A stretch of DNA of 62,625 nt from a virus: IMG/VR virus record IMGVR_UViG_3300035490_000346, positions 1 through 62,625 of that record. One strand, written 5' to 3'. The notes beneath the pieces are model-generated. The model did not search any database. It was not told the origin of the DNA and saw nothing but the letters and a program-made list of their open reading frames with translations. The translations under genes and the position numbers were made by a program. Of the stretch, positions 23,818 to 33,452 are shown one piece after another (the stretch's first letter is position 1; every line of letters starts with the position of its first letter).

Positions 23818-24528
23818 CTACCCCTTCTCTAACGGTTTACAAAGAGGGCATCCTGAACTAATCTGTCCTCGGTTAACATGCCAGCGTACATGCTGGGCCT
23901 TCTTTCCGCTTCGCTCATAGCCTAGCCGCCCCGCCCTCTGTTTGGTCTGCCTAGACCCGGCCTTGCCTCCCAGTACATGAGCCTCGTGGGACAGACGGGC
24001 GGACGCCTCCTCCTTGTGCGCATCCACCCACTTTTGGCAGCCTGCGACCCGCACAGATTCGTCTTGGAGGGCACGGACGACCCTTATCTTATCCTTGGTC
24101 TCGGGCGATGTGGGGTGCCCGCCCATAACCTTCCTCCAGTGCTCCCGGAAGCTCGGCTGTGCCCACCTTTGCTTTAGGGCCTTGGTCACTTTGGCTTTCG
24201 CCGCAGGTCCGTGAGGACCGGTGAATCCCTCCCCTCCCCGGCAGATATTATAGCCGTACTCGGGGTCCTGCGACCGTAAGAACCTGATGAAGTCTTTTTC
24301 TGTCCGGTCAAGTTCGGCTTTATTCTGGATGTCGGAGCGGAGGGCGTGGATGGACCACAGTGTAGCCTGAGGATACTTCCGCATCGCATTAAAGAGGTAT
24401 GATTGCCCACCTCGATGATGTCTGGCATCTGAAAACTTAGTCTGGAGATACCTCTTTAGGTTGTTGCCTTTGTGCTGGCCCACATAGTACTTTCCGGTTT
24501 TATGGTTGACAATTAGATAGATAAACAT
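23818..24528 (-). CDS. GIY-YIG homing endonuclease
   Basis: ATG 24528 has GTGGAGG upstream. The N-terminal ~95 residues carry the GIY-YIG pattern as IYLI (residues 3-6) and YYVGQ (14-18), with a catalytic-type Arg and a later Glu and Asn region. The rest is a basic DNA-binding region with repeated short helices (NUMOD-like) and a C-terminal WHxNRG...CPLC motif common to such enzymes. The coding sequence is visibly AT-richer than its neighbours, a sign of recent arrival. It sits between a structural gene and a phosphatase as a free-standing mobile gene. Confidence 0.8.
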   Translation of the reverse strand: MFIYLIVNHKTGKYYVGQHKGNNLKRYLQTKFSDARHHRGGQSYLFNAMRKYPQATLWSIHALRSDIQNKAELDRTEKDFIRFLRSQDPEYGYNICRGGEGFTGPHGPAAKAKVTKALKQRWAQPSFREHWRKVMGGHPTSPETKDKIRVVRALQDESVRVAGCQKWVDAHKEEASARLSHEAHVLGGKAGSRQTKQRAGRLGYERSGKKAQHVRWHVNRGQISSGCPLCKPLEKG

Positions 24529-24575
24529 TTGAACCTCCACATATAAATACTGTGGATAGTCCAAATTTCCTGTCA

Positions 24576-25499
24576 CTAACCCAAGAGCCAGCGCTGCTGC
24601 CTGAGCCCTACGGACATGGGCCGTATGGCGGTGATGAGGGGTGCCCACTCCTGGAACTCCTGCTGGTAGCTCTGCCCTAGGCTCTGGTAGAGCTGGGACT
24701 TGTTGATGTCCAGCGATACCCCGTTCAGCGAGTAGCTGAACTCATCGGCCGCCCACCGTGCGCCCTCGGCTGTCAGGCAGGAGGACGCTGCCCCGACCGC
24801 TGCGCACTTCCCCCAGTCCCTCGGCACGTTCTCCAAGGTAAAGCTCGTTAGGTTCTTCGGGTTCCAGGTGTTGAGCTTGGCTATGGCTATGTCCAGCATC
24901 CTCAGTATGGTGGGGTCGAGCCAGATATACCCCACCCTGGTCGTGTACCCCGCCACCACCCTGCCGGGCGTGGGGGGGCGGAAGTGGTAGTCCCTGTCCG
25001 GGTTGGTGTCCGAGAGCAGCTCTCTCACGTACATGATGGCCGGGGCATACTTGTTGGTCGTCACCGGCCGCTGGGCGATGATGGCGCTGGGTGCCTCGAA
25101 GGAGGAGCTTGCCGGGTCGATGGCCTGGACGATGAAGTCCTCGAACACCCTGTTCTCCGGCTGGCCGGGGTACTGCACGATATACCATACCAGGCGGAAT
25201 ATGCCCCGCCAGAGGGTAGGCACTACCATGGGGACGAAGTACGCCCCCTGGGAGCCCCGGCAGGGCACCATCTTGGGCGGGCTGGCCAGGACGAGGTCCT
25301 TCTCCGGCAGCACCAGCATGCTGTTGGGCTGCTCCAGGTCATAGTCGTATGCCCGCTGCCCCGCCAGGGGCACCTTGTCGGTGACCTGGAATATGGAAAA
25401 GGCGATGATGGCGGGGTCTATGAGCGCCCCGTTCGAGTCCCTTACCAGGATGCCGAGGTCTCCCGGCCCCAGCTTCTTCCCCTGCGTCAAGGTAGTCAT
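24576..25499 (-). CDS. Virion structural protein, 307 aa
   Basis: The start is ATG 25499 (AGGGGAGCAGCA upstream); an earlier TTG at 25550 is less likely. The protein has a strand-rich N-terminal half and a helical C-terminal half with Gln/Ser-rich ends. LGILVRDSNGALIDPAIIAFSIF and later segments resemble neck/tail connector proteins in composition, but no firm family. It is transcribed divergently from the sheath block. The homing endonuclease gene follows 47 bases downstream. Confidence 0.55.
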   Translation of the reverse strand: MTTLTQGKKLGPGDLGILVRDSNGALIDPAIIAFSIFQVTDKVPLAGQRAYDYDLEQPNSMLVLPEKDLVLASPPKMVPCRGSQGAYFVPMVVPTLWRGIFRLVWYIVQYPGQPENRVFEDFIVQAIDPASSSFEAPSAIIAQRPVTTNKYAPAIMYVRELLSDTNPDRDYHFRPPTPGRVVAGYTTRVGYIWLDPTILRMLDIAIAKLNTWNPKNLTSFTLENVPRDWGKCAAVGAASSCLTAEGARWAADEFSYSLNGVSLDINKSQLYQSLGQSYQQEFQEWAPLITAIRPMSVGLRQQRWLLG

Positions 25500-25534
25500 T
25501 GCTGCTCCCCTGCATAGGATAACGGTAGCCGAAA

Positions 25535-25560
25535 CATGACTTTTACCCATCTCTAGTAGG
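25535..25560 (+). promoter_or_regulatory. Late-type element before the sheath block
   Basis: CATGAC (25535-25540) and CTCTAGTAGG (25551-25560) resemble the CATACT and CTTTAGTAGG halves found at 37736-37760 and 48181-48205. It stands ~53 bases before ATG 25614. Weaker than the other two. Confidence 0.35.
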
Positions 25561-25613
25561 GGCGGCCTTGCGGCAGAGGCAGCCCTGCCCCGAGGGCAGG
25601 GGGAGGAAGCAGG

Positions 25614-26012
25614 ATGGCAGTCTATACGTTCAGGTGCAGCAAGTGCAGCATAGTCCTTGAGGAGCTTATGCCGATGAAGACGGCTACCTTCGAGGACCGG
25701 CCCTGCCCGGCCAGGTGCGGGGGCACGTGCTCCTACCAGCTACGGGGGGCACCCTCCCTGGGCACGGAGGGCATGTCCAACGCGGCCTTCGACGTGAAGG
25801 TCGGGGCGGATGCCGAGAGGCGCTGGGAGAGGATTAAGGCCCGGCAGGGCAAGAGGAACAGGGTGCGCCAGGAGGCGGGGGCAGGGGCCCTGTCCGCTAC
25901 CACCCACGAGGACTGGCGGGCCGTCCCTGGGGCAAGGCTCCGGGGGCTGGAGATACCCCCTAAGGCCCAGGACACGATAGTCATACCGGCAGGGGCGGGG
26001 CAGGAAAACTGA
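25614..26012 (+). CDS. FmdB-like zinc-ribbon protein
   Basis: It starts MAVYTFRCSKC, the N-terminal pattern of FmdB-type regulators, with a second pair CPARCGG near residue 32; together they make a four-cysteine zinc ribbon. The remainder is basic and probably disordered. ATG 25614 has GGGGGAGGAAGC upstream. It heads the main late block 63 bases before the sheath gene. Similar small proteins occur near phage structural genes; function unknown. Confidence 0.6.
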   Translation: MAVYTFRCSKCSIVLEELMPMKTATFEDRPCPARCGGTCSYQLRGAPSLGTEGMSNAAFDVKVGADAERRWERIKARQGKRNRVRQEAGAGALSATTHEDWRAVPGARLRGLEIPPKAQDTIVIPAGAGQEN

Positions 26013-26075
26013 CTTCCGCCCCCCTATTAGAGAGAGAAGATTCAGGCGGCACCCTGCCGCCAAGGAGAACTGGCC

Positions 26076-29000
26076 ATGGCACTTTTCGGTTCCTACGCAC
26101 CCCCAGGGGTCTACACCTCGGTCGTCATCAGCGGAGCAGGCATACCGCTCTTCGGGAACGCCCGCATCCCTGTCATAATCGGGGAGGGCCAGGAGTTCTT
26201 CGAGCAGGACAACGTGGAGATTTTCCGTGGCTCCAGCGCGATAGCCCAGCCCTTGGTGGTGAACGAGAACATCTCGGACCAGATTACCGAGATTACCAAC
26301 GAGGCCCATACCACCTACTTCCCGGTGGTAGTGGGGGGCAATGCCGGTGGCACGGGGCCGGGGACATCCGCCATTACCGATAACCCGGCGTACCTCCAGG
26401 TGACTGACAACGGCATCCCGCTCACCGTCATCTCCCTCAAGGGGCAGACCGGTGCCTTCTACACGCAGGAGCTTATGGTGCCCGGCGACAACGTCGAGAT
26501 TACCTACTACTTCCTGCGCACCGACACTCCTATCACCAACGAGAACGAGTCTGACCAGGTCCCGAGCTATGCCGCATGGCAGGTCTACGATACCAATGGC
26601 AACTATGTGCCTGTCAGCGTCTCTCTCCCCGGCTCGACCGGCAGCAATGTCACGGTAAACGTCTTTGACGACACCCTGTCCTCCCCTGCGGGCACCGGCG
26701 TGCTCGACACGCAGGCCATCGGCGGGGCGGGCACGGATGCCATCACCTTTGACATCGCCAAGGTAGGGGGCGGGAAGCGCACCCTCGCGGACTTCTACGC
26801 CCTCCTCCAGATGAACATCCCGACCCTGGACGCGGGAACCCTGGTCGCCCTGGCCCCGGTCCTGGCAGGCTCCCCCCCGGTCCTGAGCGACATGTACCCG
26901 GCCCTCTACCAGCTCCAGGGCGGGTTCGGCCCCAGCACCAACACGGTGTTCAAGGTCGAGCATGTCCCCATCGTGGACGGCAGCGGCGGCGGCGTGGTCA
27001 CGACCGACCCGACCAAGGTCACGGCAACGGTCAATGGCAGCACCACCGTCAACCCGGTCGGGGCAGTGGACGGCCTGCATGGCCTCGTGACCCTGACCCA
27101 CCCCGTGGAGTCAGGCAGCACGCTTACCCTGAGCTACTACACCAACACCTACCAGAACACCTACGACATCATCCCGGCGAACAACGTGTCGTCCGTCATA
27201 CAGGTAGGGCTGGGCCCCAACCGGACGGACTTCATCGAGGATACTGACTATACCCTCGGCACGGACGGCAACGGGAACGACACCATCAACTGGGGCGCAA
27301 GCTCCGCGACAACGGTCGGCACCTCCACCACCGGCTATACCCCCTTCGGGCCGACCCAGATACTCACGACCGTAGTGGACGAGAGGGTGTTCCTGCGCCT
27401 CTGCACGGGGGCCAGCAGCGGCTCCAACCTAGTCTTCACGCTCCCGGACAACCCGACTGACGGCACCGGCCAGGGCAACGGCCCTGGGACCGTCACCGAT
27501 GACCCGACCAAGATACAGGTCTATGTCGGCGTCAACCCCGTGGAGGCCCTGGAGAACTACCTGCCCGGCGAGTCCGAGCGGGTCATAGCCCTCTCCGGCA
27601 GCACGAGGCACTTCACCCTCTACAAGCCCCCCCTACTGGGCCAGAACGTCTACGCCTCCTACTGGCGCAGCACCCTGAACGACCACAGCTACACGGTCAA
27701 GGTCTCCAACCCCGGCATCTCGGGGCAGGGCACCTACACCATCAACGACGAGGTCGGGAGGGTGCTCCCGGTCGTATCGTTCAATGCCGGGGCAAGCTCC
27801 GTCCACCAGAGCGGCGAGTTCGCCCAGCAGGGCATCATCTGGCCCTACAATTTCCCCGACCTGTACGACTCCCCAGGCGAGGTGGACGAGACTGTCACCC
27901 TGACCTTCCAGGACGACGGGTATACCCGTGACGTGGACCCAGGGGCGCAGTCCTACCTCACGACCCAGGGCATCCTGTTCTTCTGCACCACGCCCGGAGT
28001 CGGCGGCAATGCCATAAGCGTGGCGTTCAACACCACCGGGACCTATGGAATCACCAAGGTCGGCAACGCCATCACCTTCAACGGCGTCACCACCACCAAC
28101 CAGGTCATCACCCTGGCCGGTTCGGGCATCACCACCACCTTCGGCACCGTCCTGGCCCAGCTTGTCACCGTGGGCACCATCAGCACGGCGGCGGCCGTCC
28201 ACCTGGACGGCGGCGTTGACCCGGCCGACCCCCAGCCATACTCCCTCCGCTACCTCGTCACCTCCTCCAGCCCGGACGGGTCCAGCGGCGAGGGCTACCT
28301 CGACCAGACCTACATCGACGAGAACACAGGGCTCAAGTTCACCATCGTCAGCCCGCAGGATGCCGTCCCGGACTACGGGTGGCAGAGCGTCCCGGTCCCC
28401 TACACCTTCGAGCCGGGCGACTACCTGGTGTTCCAGGTCAGCAGCGAGCAGGTCCGCTACTCGGGGTCTACCTACTTCCCGTACAGCGATGCCCAGCCCA
28501 ACAACCTCGTCTGCATCGCCGGGCTCAACACGACGGTGGTCACCACCTTCGGTGCCAACACCGGCGACACCGCCATCATCCAGACCTTCAACAACTCCGG
28601 CAACCAGCCGGCCATCGGCGAGTACTACTACGTCTCCTTCCAGACCGAGAAGACCCCCGCCGACATGGCCATCACGCTGTACGACAGCGCCAGCAAGGCC
28701 TACTCGGCCTACGGGCAGCCCACTACCGTCAACCGCCTCAGCCTGGGCGTCCAGCTCATGACCGAGAACGGGGCGCAGCAGTTCGGCTGCATCCAGGTCC
28801 CGAAGCAGCCGGGGCTAGGCACTGCCACGGACGCCAGCTTCATAGCGGCCATCCAGACACTCGCCACGGCGCTCCCAGGCACCACCCAGAAGGCCAATGT
28901 CATCGTCCCGCTGAGCACCAGCACCTCGGTCCACCAGTTCCTCAGCCGCTTCCTCATCACCCAGGCGAACGTGAGGAACAAGGGGGAGGCCATCGGGTTC

Positions 29001-29669
29001 GTGGGCTACTCCAGCACTACCACCTCGGCCCAGGCCAGCGCCAACGCCGTGTCCCTCAAGAACGCCAGGATGCTGGCCATCGGCATGCCTGCGGCGGCGA
29101 TACTCCTGACTGACTCCCAGAGCGGCATCCAGCTTGAGTACGCCGTGTCCGGCGAGTTCATGGCAGCCGCCATGGCAGGGCTGAACACCAACCCCGCCAA
29201 CGACGTGGCCACTACCCTGACCAACCAGGACCTCGTCGGGTTCAGCAGGCTGCTCGTGCAGTACGACGACACCACCATGAACCTGATGGCATCGAACGGG
29301 CTCATCTGCCTGACCAACAACAACGGGGCGCTCTACATCCGCCACTACAAGAGCACCGACCCGAGCAACCCCATCACCTCGGAGCCGACCTGCACCACGG
29401 TCACCGACTACGTCTGCCAGCAGTTCAGGGCGGACCTCCAGCAGTTCATCGGCAGGAAGCTGGTGGACGGCCTGACCACGGACATCGCGGTGGTGTGCAA
29501 CGCCAGGCTGGTATCCCTCGTGAACAACGAGATAATCACCGGCTACAAGGACCTCACCGTAATCCCGGACCCGACAGACCCGACCACGGTGGACGTCACT
29601 GTCACGTTCAAGCCGATGTTCAGCCTGCTCTACATCTCGGTCACCTTCACCGTGACCACGACCCTGTAA
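26076..29669 (+). CDS. Contractile tail sheath protein, unusually long (1197 aa)
   Basis: The N-terminus (PPGVYTSVVISG) and the C-terminal ~300 residues (a domain ending with VNNEIITGYKDLTVIPDPTDP and a final strand-rich tail) match the sheath pattern, in which subunits interlock by their ends. The middle is enlarged by repeated beta modules: three segments share a T(D)xPxxxxVxxNGxxxxV pattern (near residues ~105, ~310 and ~475). Typical sheaths are 400-700 residues, so the inserts likely form outward decorations. AAGGAG lies upstream of ATG 26076. The tube candidate follows in the same operon. Confidence 0.82.
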   Translation: MALFGSYAPPGVYTSVVISGAGIPLFGNARIPVIIGEGQEFFEQDNVEIFRGSSAIAQPLVVNENISDQITEITNEAHTTYFPVVVGGNAGGTGPGTSAITDNPAYLQVTDNGIPLTVISLKGQTGAFYTQELMVPGDNVEITYYFLRTDTPITNENESDQVPSYAAWQVYDTNGNYVPVSVSLPGSTGSNVTVNVFDDTLSSPAGTGVLDTQAIGGAGTDAITFDIAKVGGGKRTLADFYALLQMNIPTLDAGTLVALAPVLAGSPPVLSDMYPALYQLQGGFGPSTNTVFKVEHVPIVDGSGGGVVTTDPTKVTATVNGSTTVNPVGAVDGLHGLVTLTHPVESGSTLTLSYYTNTYQNTYDIIPANNVSSVIQVGLGPNRTDFIEDTDYTLGTDGNGNDTINWGASSATTVGTSTTGYTPFGPTQILTTVVDERVFLRLCTGASSGSNLVFTLPDNPTDGTGQGNGPGTVTDDPTKIQVYVGVNPVEALENYLPGESERVIALSGSTRHFTLYKPPLLGQNVYASYWRSTLNDHSYTVKVSNPGISGQGTYTINDEVGRVLPVVSFNAGASSVHQSGEFAQQGIIWPYNFPDLYDSPGEVDETVTLTFQDDGYTRDVDPGAQSYLTTQGILFFCTTPGVGGNAISVAFNTTGTYGITKVGNAITFNGVTTTNQVITLAGSGITTTFGTVLAQLVTVGTISTAAAVHLDGGVDPADPQPYSLRYLVTSSSPDGSSGEGYLDQTYIDENTGLKFTIVSPQDAVPDYGWQSVPVPYTFEPGDYLVFQVSSEQVRYSGSTYFPYSDAQPNNLVCIAGLNTTVVTTFGANTGDTAIIQTFNNSGNQPAIGEYYYVSFQTEKTPADMAITLYDSASKAYSAYGQPTTVNRLSLGVQLMTENGAQQFGCIQVPKQPGLGTATDASFIAAIQTLATALPGTTQKANVIVPLSTSTSVHQFLSRFLITQANVRNKGEAIGFVGYSSTTTSAQASANAVSLKNARMLAIGMPAAAILLTDSQSGIQLEYAVSGEFMAAAMAGLNTNPANDVATTLTNQDLVGFSRLLVQYDDTTMNLMASNGLICLTNNNGALYIRHYKSTDPSNPITSEPTCTTVTDYVCQQFRADLQQFIGRKLVDGLTTDIAVVCNARLVSLVNNEIITGYKDLTVIPDPTDPTTVDVTVTFKPMFSLLYISVTFTVTTTL

Positions 29670-29727
29670 GGGAAGGACATGGGGGGAGGGGGCAGCACCC
29701 TTCCCCCCATAGCGACAAGGCGGCAGA

Positions 29728-30225
29728 ATGCAGATAAACCCGGTCGTAACCCAGGCAAACGGCGTCATCAGCGTCCGCCTCCAGGCCTTGTTCATCGGCG
29801 ACACCACGGACCTGTCGGACAAGGCCCTGATTGCGGCATACGGGGACCCGCAGGTATCCCTGGTGGGGAACGGCACCTTCACGGGCCCGGTCCCGGAGGC
29901 CAGCCCCCCGGCCACCTTCAGCTTTACCTTCCCTACCAGCGAGTTCTACGTTGGGATTACGACCAAGATGTCATCGAACACCGTGAGGTTCATGACATCG
30001 CTCCCGTCCACCCCGGCCCCGGTGGGCAGCCCGGTACACTCCTATACGCCGTGGTGCAACCCCAACTCCCCTGCTGGCATGCAGGGGCCCCTGGACTGCA
30101 TCACCATCTATCCGGCGGCCGCACTGGACATCTGGTACTCGGCGATGCTCAACGAGATTACCGCGGCCCTGACGGCGCTCAGGAACCAGCCGCTTCCAGG
30201 ACCATTGACGCCAGTGGACATTTAG
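29728..30225 (+). CDS. Small virion protein between sheath and tube, 165 aa
   Basis: AAGGCGG precedes ATG 29728. The protein is strand-rich, Pro/Gly/Thr-rich in the first 130 residues and helical at the end. It lies directly downstream of the sheath gene in the position where tail accessory proteins are found. It ends 10 bases before the next gene. No family recognised. Confidence 0.55.
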   Translation: MQINPVVTQANGVISVRLQALFIGDTTDLSDKALIAAYGDPQVSLVGNGTFTGPVPEASPPATFSFTFPTSEFYVGITTKMSSNTVRFMTSLPSTPAPVGSPVHSYTPWCNPNSPAGMQGPLDCITIYPAAALDIWYSAMLNEITAALTALRNQPLPGPLTPVDI

Positions 30226-30235
30226 AGGAGCCAAG

Positions 30236-31732
30236 ATGAAGTCGAACCTGATAGCCCGCCGCAAGAAGGCAGCCCTGGCATCCGCAGGGGCCGACCCCTG
30301 GGTCACCGACCGGGACGGGACGGAGGCCAAGCCCCCGGAGACCGCAGAGGTCCCCCGTCTGGCAGCCAAGTCCAAGACTGCCCAGCCCGTGCCGGGCGCA
30401 GCGGGTGCTCCTCCGGCCGTGCCGCCAGCGGCCCCTCCTGCCCCTGCCGCCCCCCCTGCCCAGCGCAGCAGCGGGATGGTTGACCTGACCCAGATATCCA
30501 GCGAGGGGCTTGCCAAGATGATAAAGGCCCTTGCTGCCGTCAACGACCTGCTGAACGATAAGGCCCTGCTGGCAGTCATCCAGGCGGCCACGGCGCTCCT
30601 CAAGGGGCGTCCCGCCGAGCCCGAGGCACCCGCCACCGCGCCTGCCGCCGCCGCCCCCAGGGCGGCATCGGGCAAGAAGGCCTGGAGTGGCGAGGACATG
30701 GAGATGGCCGACCTCAACGTGCCCTCCTGCAACCAGTGCGAGATGCTTGCTATCAACGGCGTCAACTGCCATGAGACCGGCTGCCCGAACGAGGGCAAGA
30801 CCTGGTCCCCGGAGCGCCAGGAGTGGGTACGCTACAACCCTTGCCCCGAGTGCGGCAGCGATGTCGAGGAAGGACAGGCGTGCGACTGCCGCAGCGGCAA
30901 CGATATGGCACCTAACATGGAGCGCTTCTGCCTCGGGGGGCTGAACATCGCCTCCTTCGAGAAGGAGGCGGTGACCCCCCCGGACATCAGCGAGAAGACG
31001 ATGCACGAGCTTAAGGACGACCCCAGCATCGACGAGCCCTATGCCGTTGCCTGGAGCATCCACAACAAGAAGAAGGAGGGGAGCGCCTTCGAGGTAGTCG
31101 CCGTCCGCAAGGACGCGGCCGCCGAGGGGAGCTGGTGGATTAACGTCCACGAGCAGACCGGGGACATCGAGGAGTCCGGGGGAAGGACCCCGGAGGTCGA
31201 GGAGGCCCACGGCAAGGTGGACGAGAAGCCTGCCAAGCTGGACCGCCCCGAGACCACCCTCCCGGAGAAGCTCGGTGCCGAGTCTACCTGCATCGGGCGC
31301 GACTGCGGCAAGCAGTTCGACAAGTCCAAGCCTGAGTCGCGGGACACGAAGACACTGCGTAGCTTCTGGCAGAAGTACTGCCCGACATGCCGGACCAAGG
31401 GGAATGCTGGCGGTTCACCAGTCGAGGAAAAGAAAGCAGCCTCGGACCCCATGAAGGCCAGCACGGCGCTCAAGAAGGTGGAGACCCTGGCCGACCGCCT
31501 CAAGGAGATGTACCTGGACGCCAAGGCGGTATGCGATGCCAACGACTCCCGGCCTGTCCGGGAGGCGGTAGAGGCGATATACCGGGCGTACGGCCTGCTC
31601 GGAAACGCCGCCAAGGTCCTGGGAAAGCAGGACATGCAGGAGAAGGCCGAGGCCGATGCCGTCGAGGCGAAGGGCAAGGCGAAGAAGAAGGGAGGCCTGC
31701 TGGACAGCCTGGTGCTGGCCGGGGCCGAGTAG
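30236..31732 (+). CDS. Zinc-finger virion-block protein with Pro/Ala linker, 498 aa
   Basis: Modules in order: a basic N-terminus; a WVTDRD motif (residues ~22-27) also found twice in the protein at 50783; a long Pro/Ala linker (~55-80); a helix ~85-120; a CNQC...CHETGC...CPECG...CDC zinc cluster (~163-220); a second cluster CIGRDCGK...CPTC (~345-385); and a Lys/Ala-rich helical C-terminus. It looks like a multi-domain adaptor or internal head/tail protein. GAGGAG precedes ATG 30236. The KTAQPVP linker start recurs in the scaffold-like protein at 38670. Confidence 0.55.
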   Translation: MKSNLIARRKKAALASAGADPWVTDRDGTEAKPPETAEVPRLAAKSKTAQPVPGAAGAPPAVPPAAPPAPAAPPAQRSSGMVDLTQISSEGLAKMIKALAAVNDLLNDKALLAVIQAATALLKGRPAEPEAPATAPAAAAPRAASGKKAWSGEDMEMADLNVPSCNQCEMLAINGVNCHETGCPNEGKTWSPERQEWVRYNPCPECGSDVEEGQACDCRSGNDMAPNMERFCLGGLNIASFEKEAVTPPDISEKTMHELKDDPSIDEPYAVAWSIHNKKKEGSAFEVVAVRKDAAAEGSWWINVHEQTGDIEESGGRTPEVEEAHGKVDEKPAKLDRPETTLPEKLGAESTCIGRDCGKQFDKSKPESRDTKTLRSFWQKYCPTCRTKGNAGGSPVEEKKAASDPMKASTALKKVETLADRLKEMYLDAKAVCDANDSRPVREAVEAIYRAYGLLGNAAKVLGKQDMQEKAEADAVEAKGKAKKKGGLLDSLVLAGAE

Positions 31733-31785
31733 GCAACCGCGAGCAAAAGGACTTCCGGGGCTTTGATTAGACAGGAGAGGGAAAC

Positions 31786-32478
31786 ATGGCACAGGGTGGT
31801 TACATCTACGAGCAGGGGGCGAGCCCCCAGACAGAGTCCGTCATCTCGTCCCGCTTCAAGATTTTCACCGACATCGTCGGCGTCGGCAAGTTCGTGAAGC
31901 TCGGGGTGACGTCCCAGTTCAACATCTCCGAGACCAGGACGGTCGAGGCGGTGCGCGGGCTCGGGTACGGCGACCAGGTTGCCGAGCTGGTGCCCGGCGT
32001 CACCGAGCCGCTGAGCATCACCATCCAGCGCACATGCCTCTACCTCGCCAACATCATGCAGGTCCTCGGCTACAAGGCCGGGGTCTCGGGCGGCGTCCGC
32101 TCCATCCGTCACCACAGGTGGCCGTTCGACATCAAGACCGAGATTGTCTTCAGCCAGTTGGCCTCCACCGACCCCAGCAACGCGGCCGGCGTGGGCGGCG
32201 GAACGCCCGACCTGACAAAGGCGGACATCCCCAACGAGGGCGGGTTCAACAACCTCGGCAACCCTGGCCTCTACGCGGTGGCCACAATCTACGAGGGCTG
32301 CTGGATTAGCAACTACACCACGGGGTACGTCATCGAGACGGCGGCGGTCAACGAGAACGTGACCATCTCCGTCACCGACATCTTCGACTGCTCCGGCACG
32401 GTGTACGGCGAGTTCCTCGACTCGGGCCTCGGGCCGGGCGATGCCACTGGCCAGAGCTTGCTCTACACCATATCCTAA
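31786..32478 (+). CDS. Probable tail tube protein
   Basis: The 230-residue protein is strand-rich and has the size of myophage tube subunits. It has a central pattern of alternating strands (FNISETRTVEAVRGLGYGDQV, ITIQRT) and a C-terminal beta region. It lies in the sheath operon, where the tube gene is expected. ACAGGAGAGGG precedes ATG 31786. The assignment rests on size, fold type and order rather than a unique motif. Confidence 0.6.
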   Translation: MAQGGYIYEQGASPQTESVISSRFKIFTDIVGVGKFVKLGVTSQFNISETRTVEAVRGLGYGDQVAELVPGVTEPLSITIQRTCLYLANIMQVLGYKAGVSGGVRSIRHHRWPFDIKTEIVFSQLASTDPSNAAGVGGGTPDLTKADIPNEGGFNNLGNPGLYAVATIYEGCWISNYTTGYVIETAAVNENVTISVTDIFDCSGTVYGEFLDSGLGPGDATGQSLLYTIS

Positions 32479-32527
32479 AATCAGTATTAAGCCCCAGTGC
32501 TTGAGCCCTTTGCGGAGGTATGTACGG

Positions 32528-32797
32528 ATGCCAGGGAAGGTAACCCGCGAGCAGGCCTGGGTGAACGTGTCCCCGTCCCGTAAGTGCTGGAGGCTGGTCT
32601 ACAACACCAGGAGCAGGAGGGTCTTCATCCTCTTCGAGAAGGAGGGCTTGACCAAGACGTTCCAGGCCATGTTCTGCTCCGACCCCACCGACGGCGGCCC
32701 CGGTTCCGTCACCAGCAGGGAGGGCAGGGAGCAGTGCCTAGGGCGTGCCAAGGCCCTGGGGCTGGAGTTCCGCATCGCCCATAATCCTGCCGCCTGA
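32528..32797 (+). CDS. Unknown 89-residue basic protein
   Basis: GCGGAGG precedes ATG 32528. The protein has VSPSRKCWRLVYNTRSRRVFILFEKEG, a basic strand-rich core, and two Cys. Its last codons overlap the promoter box at 32783. No family recognised. Confidence 0.5.
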   Translation: MPGKVTREQAWVNVSPSRKCWRLVYNTRSRRVFILFEKEGLTKTFQAMFCSDPTDGGPGSVTSREGREQCLGRAKALGLEFRIAHNPAA

Positions 32798-32817
32798 TGT
32801 GTATCCTGATGTATACT
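32783..32817 (+). promoter_or_regulatory. Early-type promoter inside the late block
   Basis: AATCCTGCC (32783-32791), 20 bases, TATACT (32812-32817), with the TGTATCCT/TGTATACT repeat. It overlaps the end of the upstream gene and precedes ATG 32840. It shows that genes at 32.8-33.9 kb are controlled apart from the virion genes around them. Confidence 0.7.
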
Positions 32818-32839
32818 ATACCTGGGAGGATACACCCGC

Positions 32840-33434
32840 ATGGCAAAGACCCTCACGATAGGCAAGGCACCCCGCCTCGCAATCTCCAACGTCAATTCGC
32901 ACCGTGGCATGGAGGGGTCTACCCTGGACGCCGACCTCTACCTGGACGGCAAGAAGGTCGGGTATTGCCTCGATGACGGCAACGGCGGCGGGATGCGCTT
33001 CGAGTGGAGAATCTATGACCCCAAGCCGGAGCTGGGCAGGACGTACAACCCCGCAACGGCACCGGGAGAGGCCGCACAGAAGGCGCGGGAGCGCCGGGAC
33101 GAGGTGGAGCAGTACATCGCCAGCCTCAGCCTCCCCCCGGAAGTCGTGACCGGTGTCGGCCCCGACACGTTCGAGATGAAGCAGGACCTTGAGCACCTCG
33201 TCAACGAGGCGGCAGACAGGTGGGCGACGGAGAAGGCACAGCGGGCGCAGTTCGCCCGCCTCCACGGCAAGAACGTCATCTACCGGACCCCGGGGATGAG
33301 GGACGGCAGCTTCCTTACCATACCCCTAAAGAACCATGCGGGCTACGTTTCCGGCCGTGCCCAGGTGGCGGCGTTCGTGATGCACAAGCACCCTGACGCC
33401 ATCCTTGTCGAGACCTTCGAGCAGTTTGCAGTAA
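32840..33434 (+). CDS. Unknown ~200-residue protein; 3' end uncertain
   Basis: ATG 32840 follows TGGGAGG. The protein begins with a strand-rich region (LYLDGKKVGYCLDDGNGGGMRF), then a helical stretch and a C-terminal alpha/beta part. In its own frame there is no stop until 33910, because the frame runs through the next gene out of phase and then into the third gene. TAA 33432-33434 and TAG 33441-33443 lie in the adjacent frame directly before the next ribosome site. I infer the true end is there (indel or frameshift), but a long fusion to 33910 cannot be excluded. Confidence 0.5.
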
Positions 33435-33452
33435 CAGGCGTAGGGAGGACGA

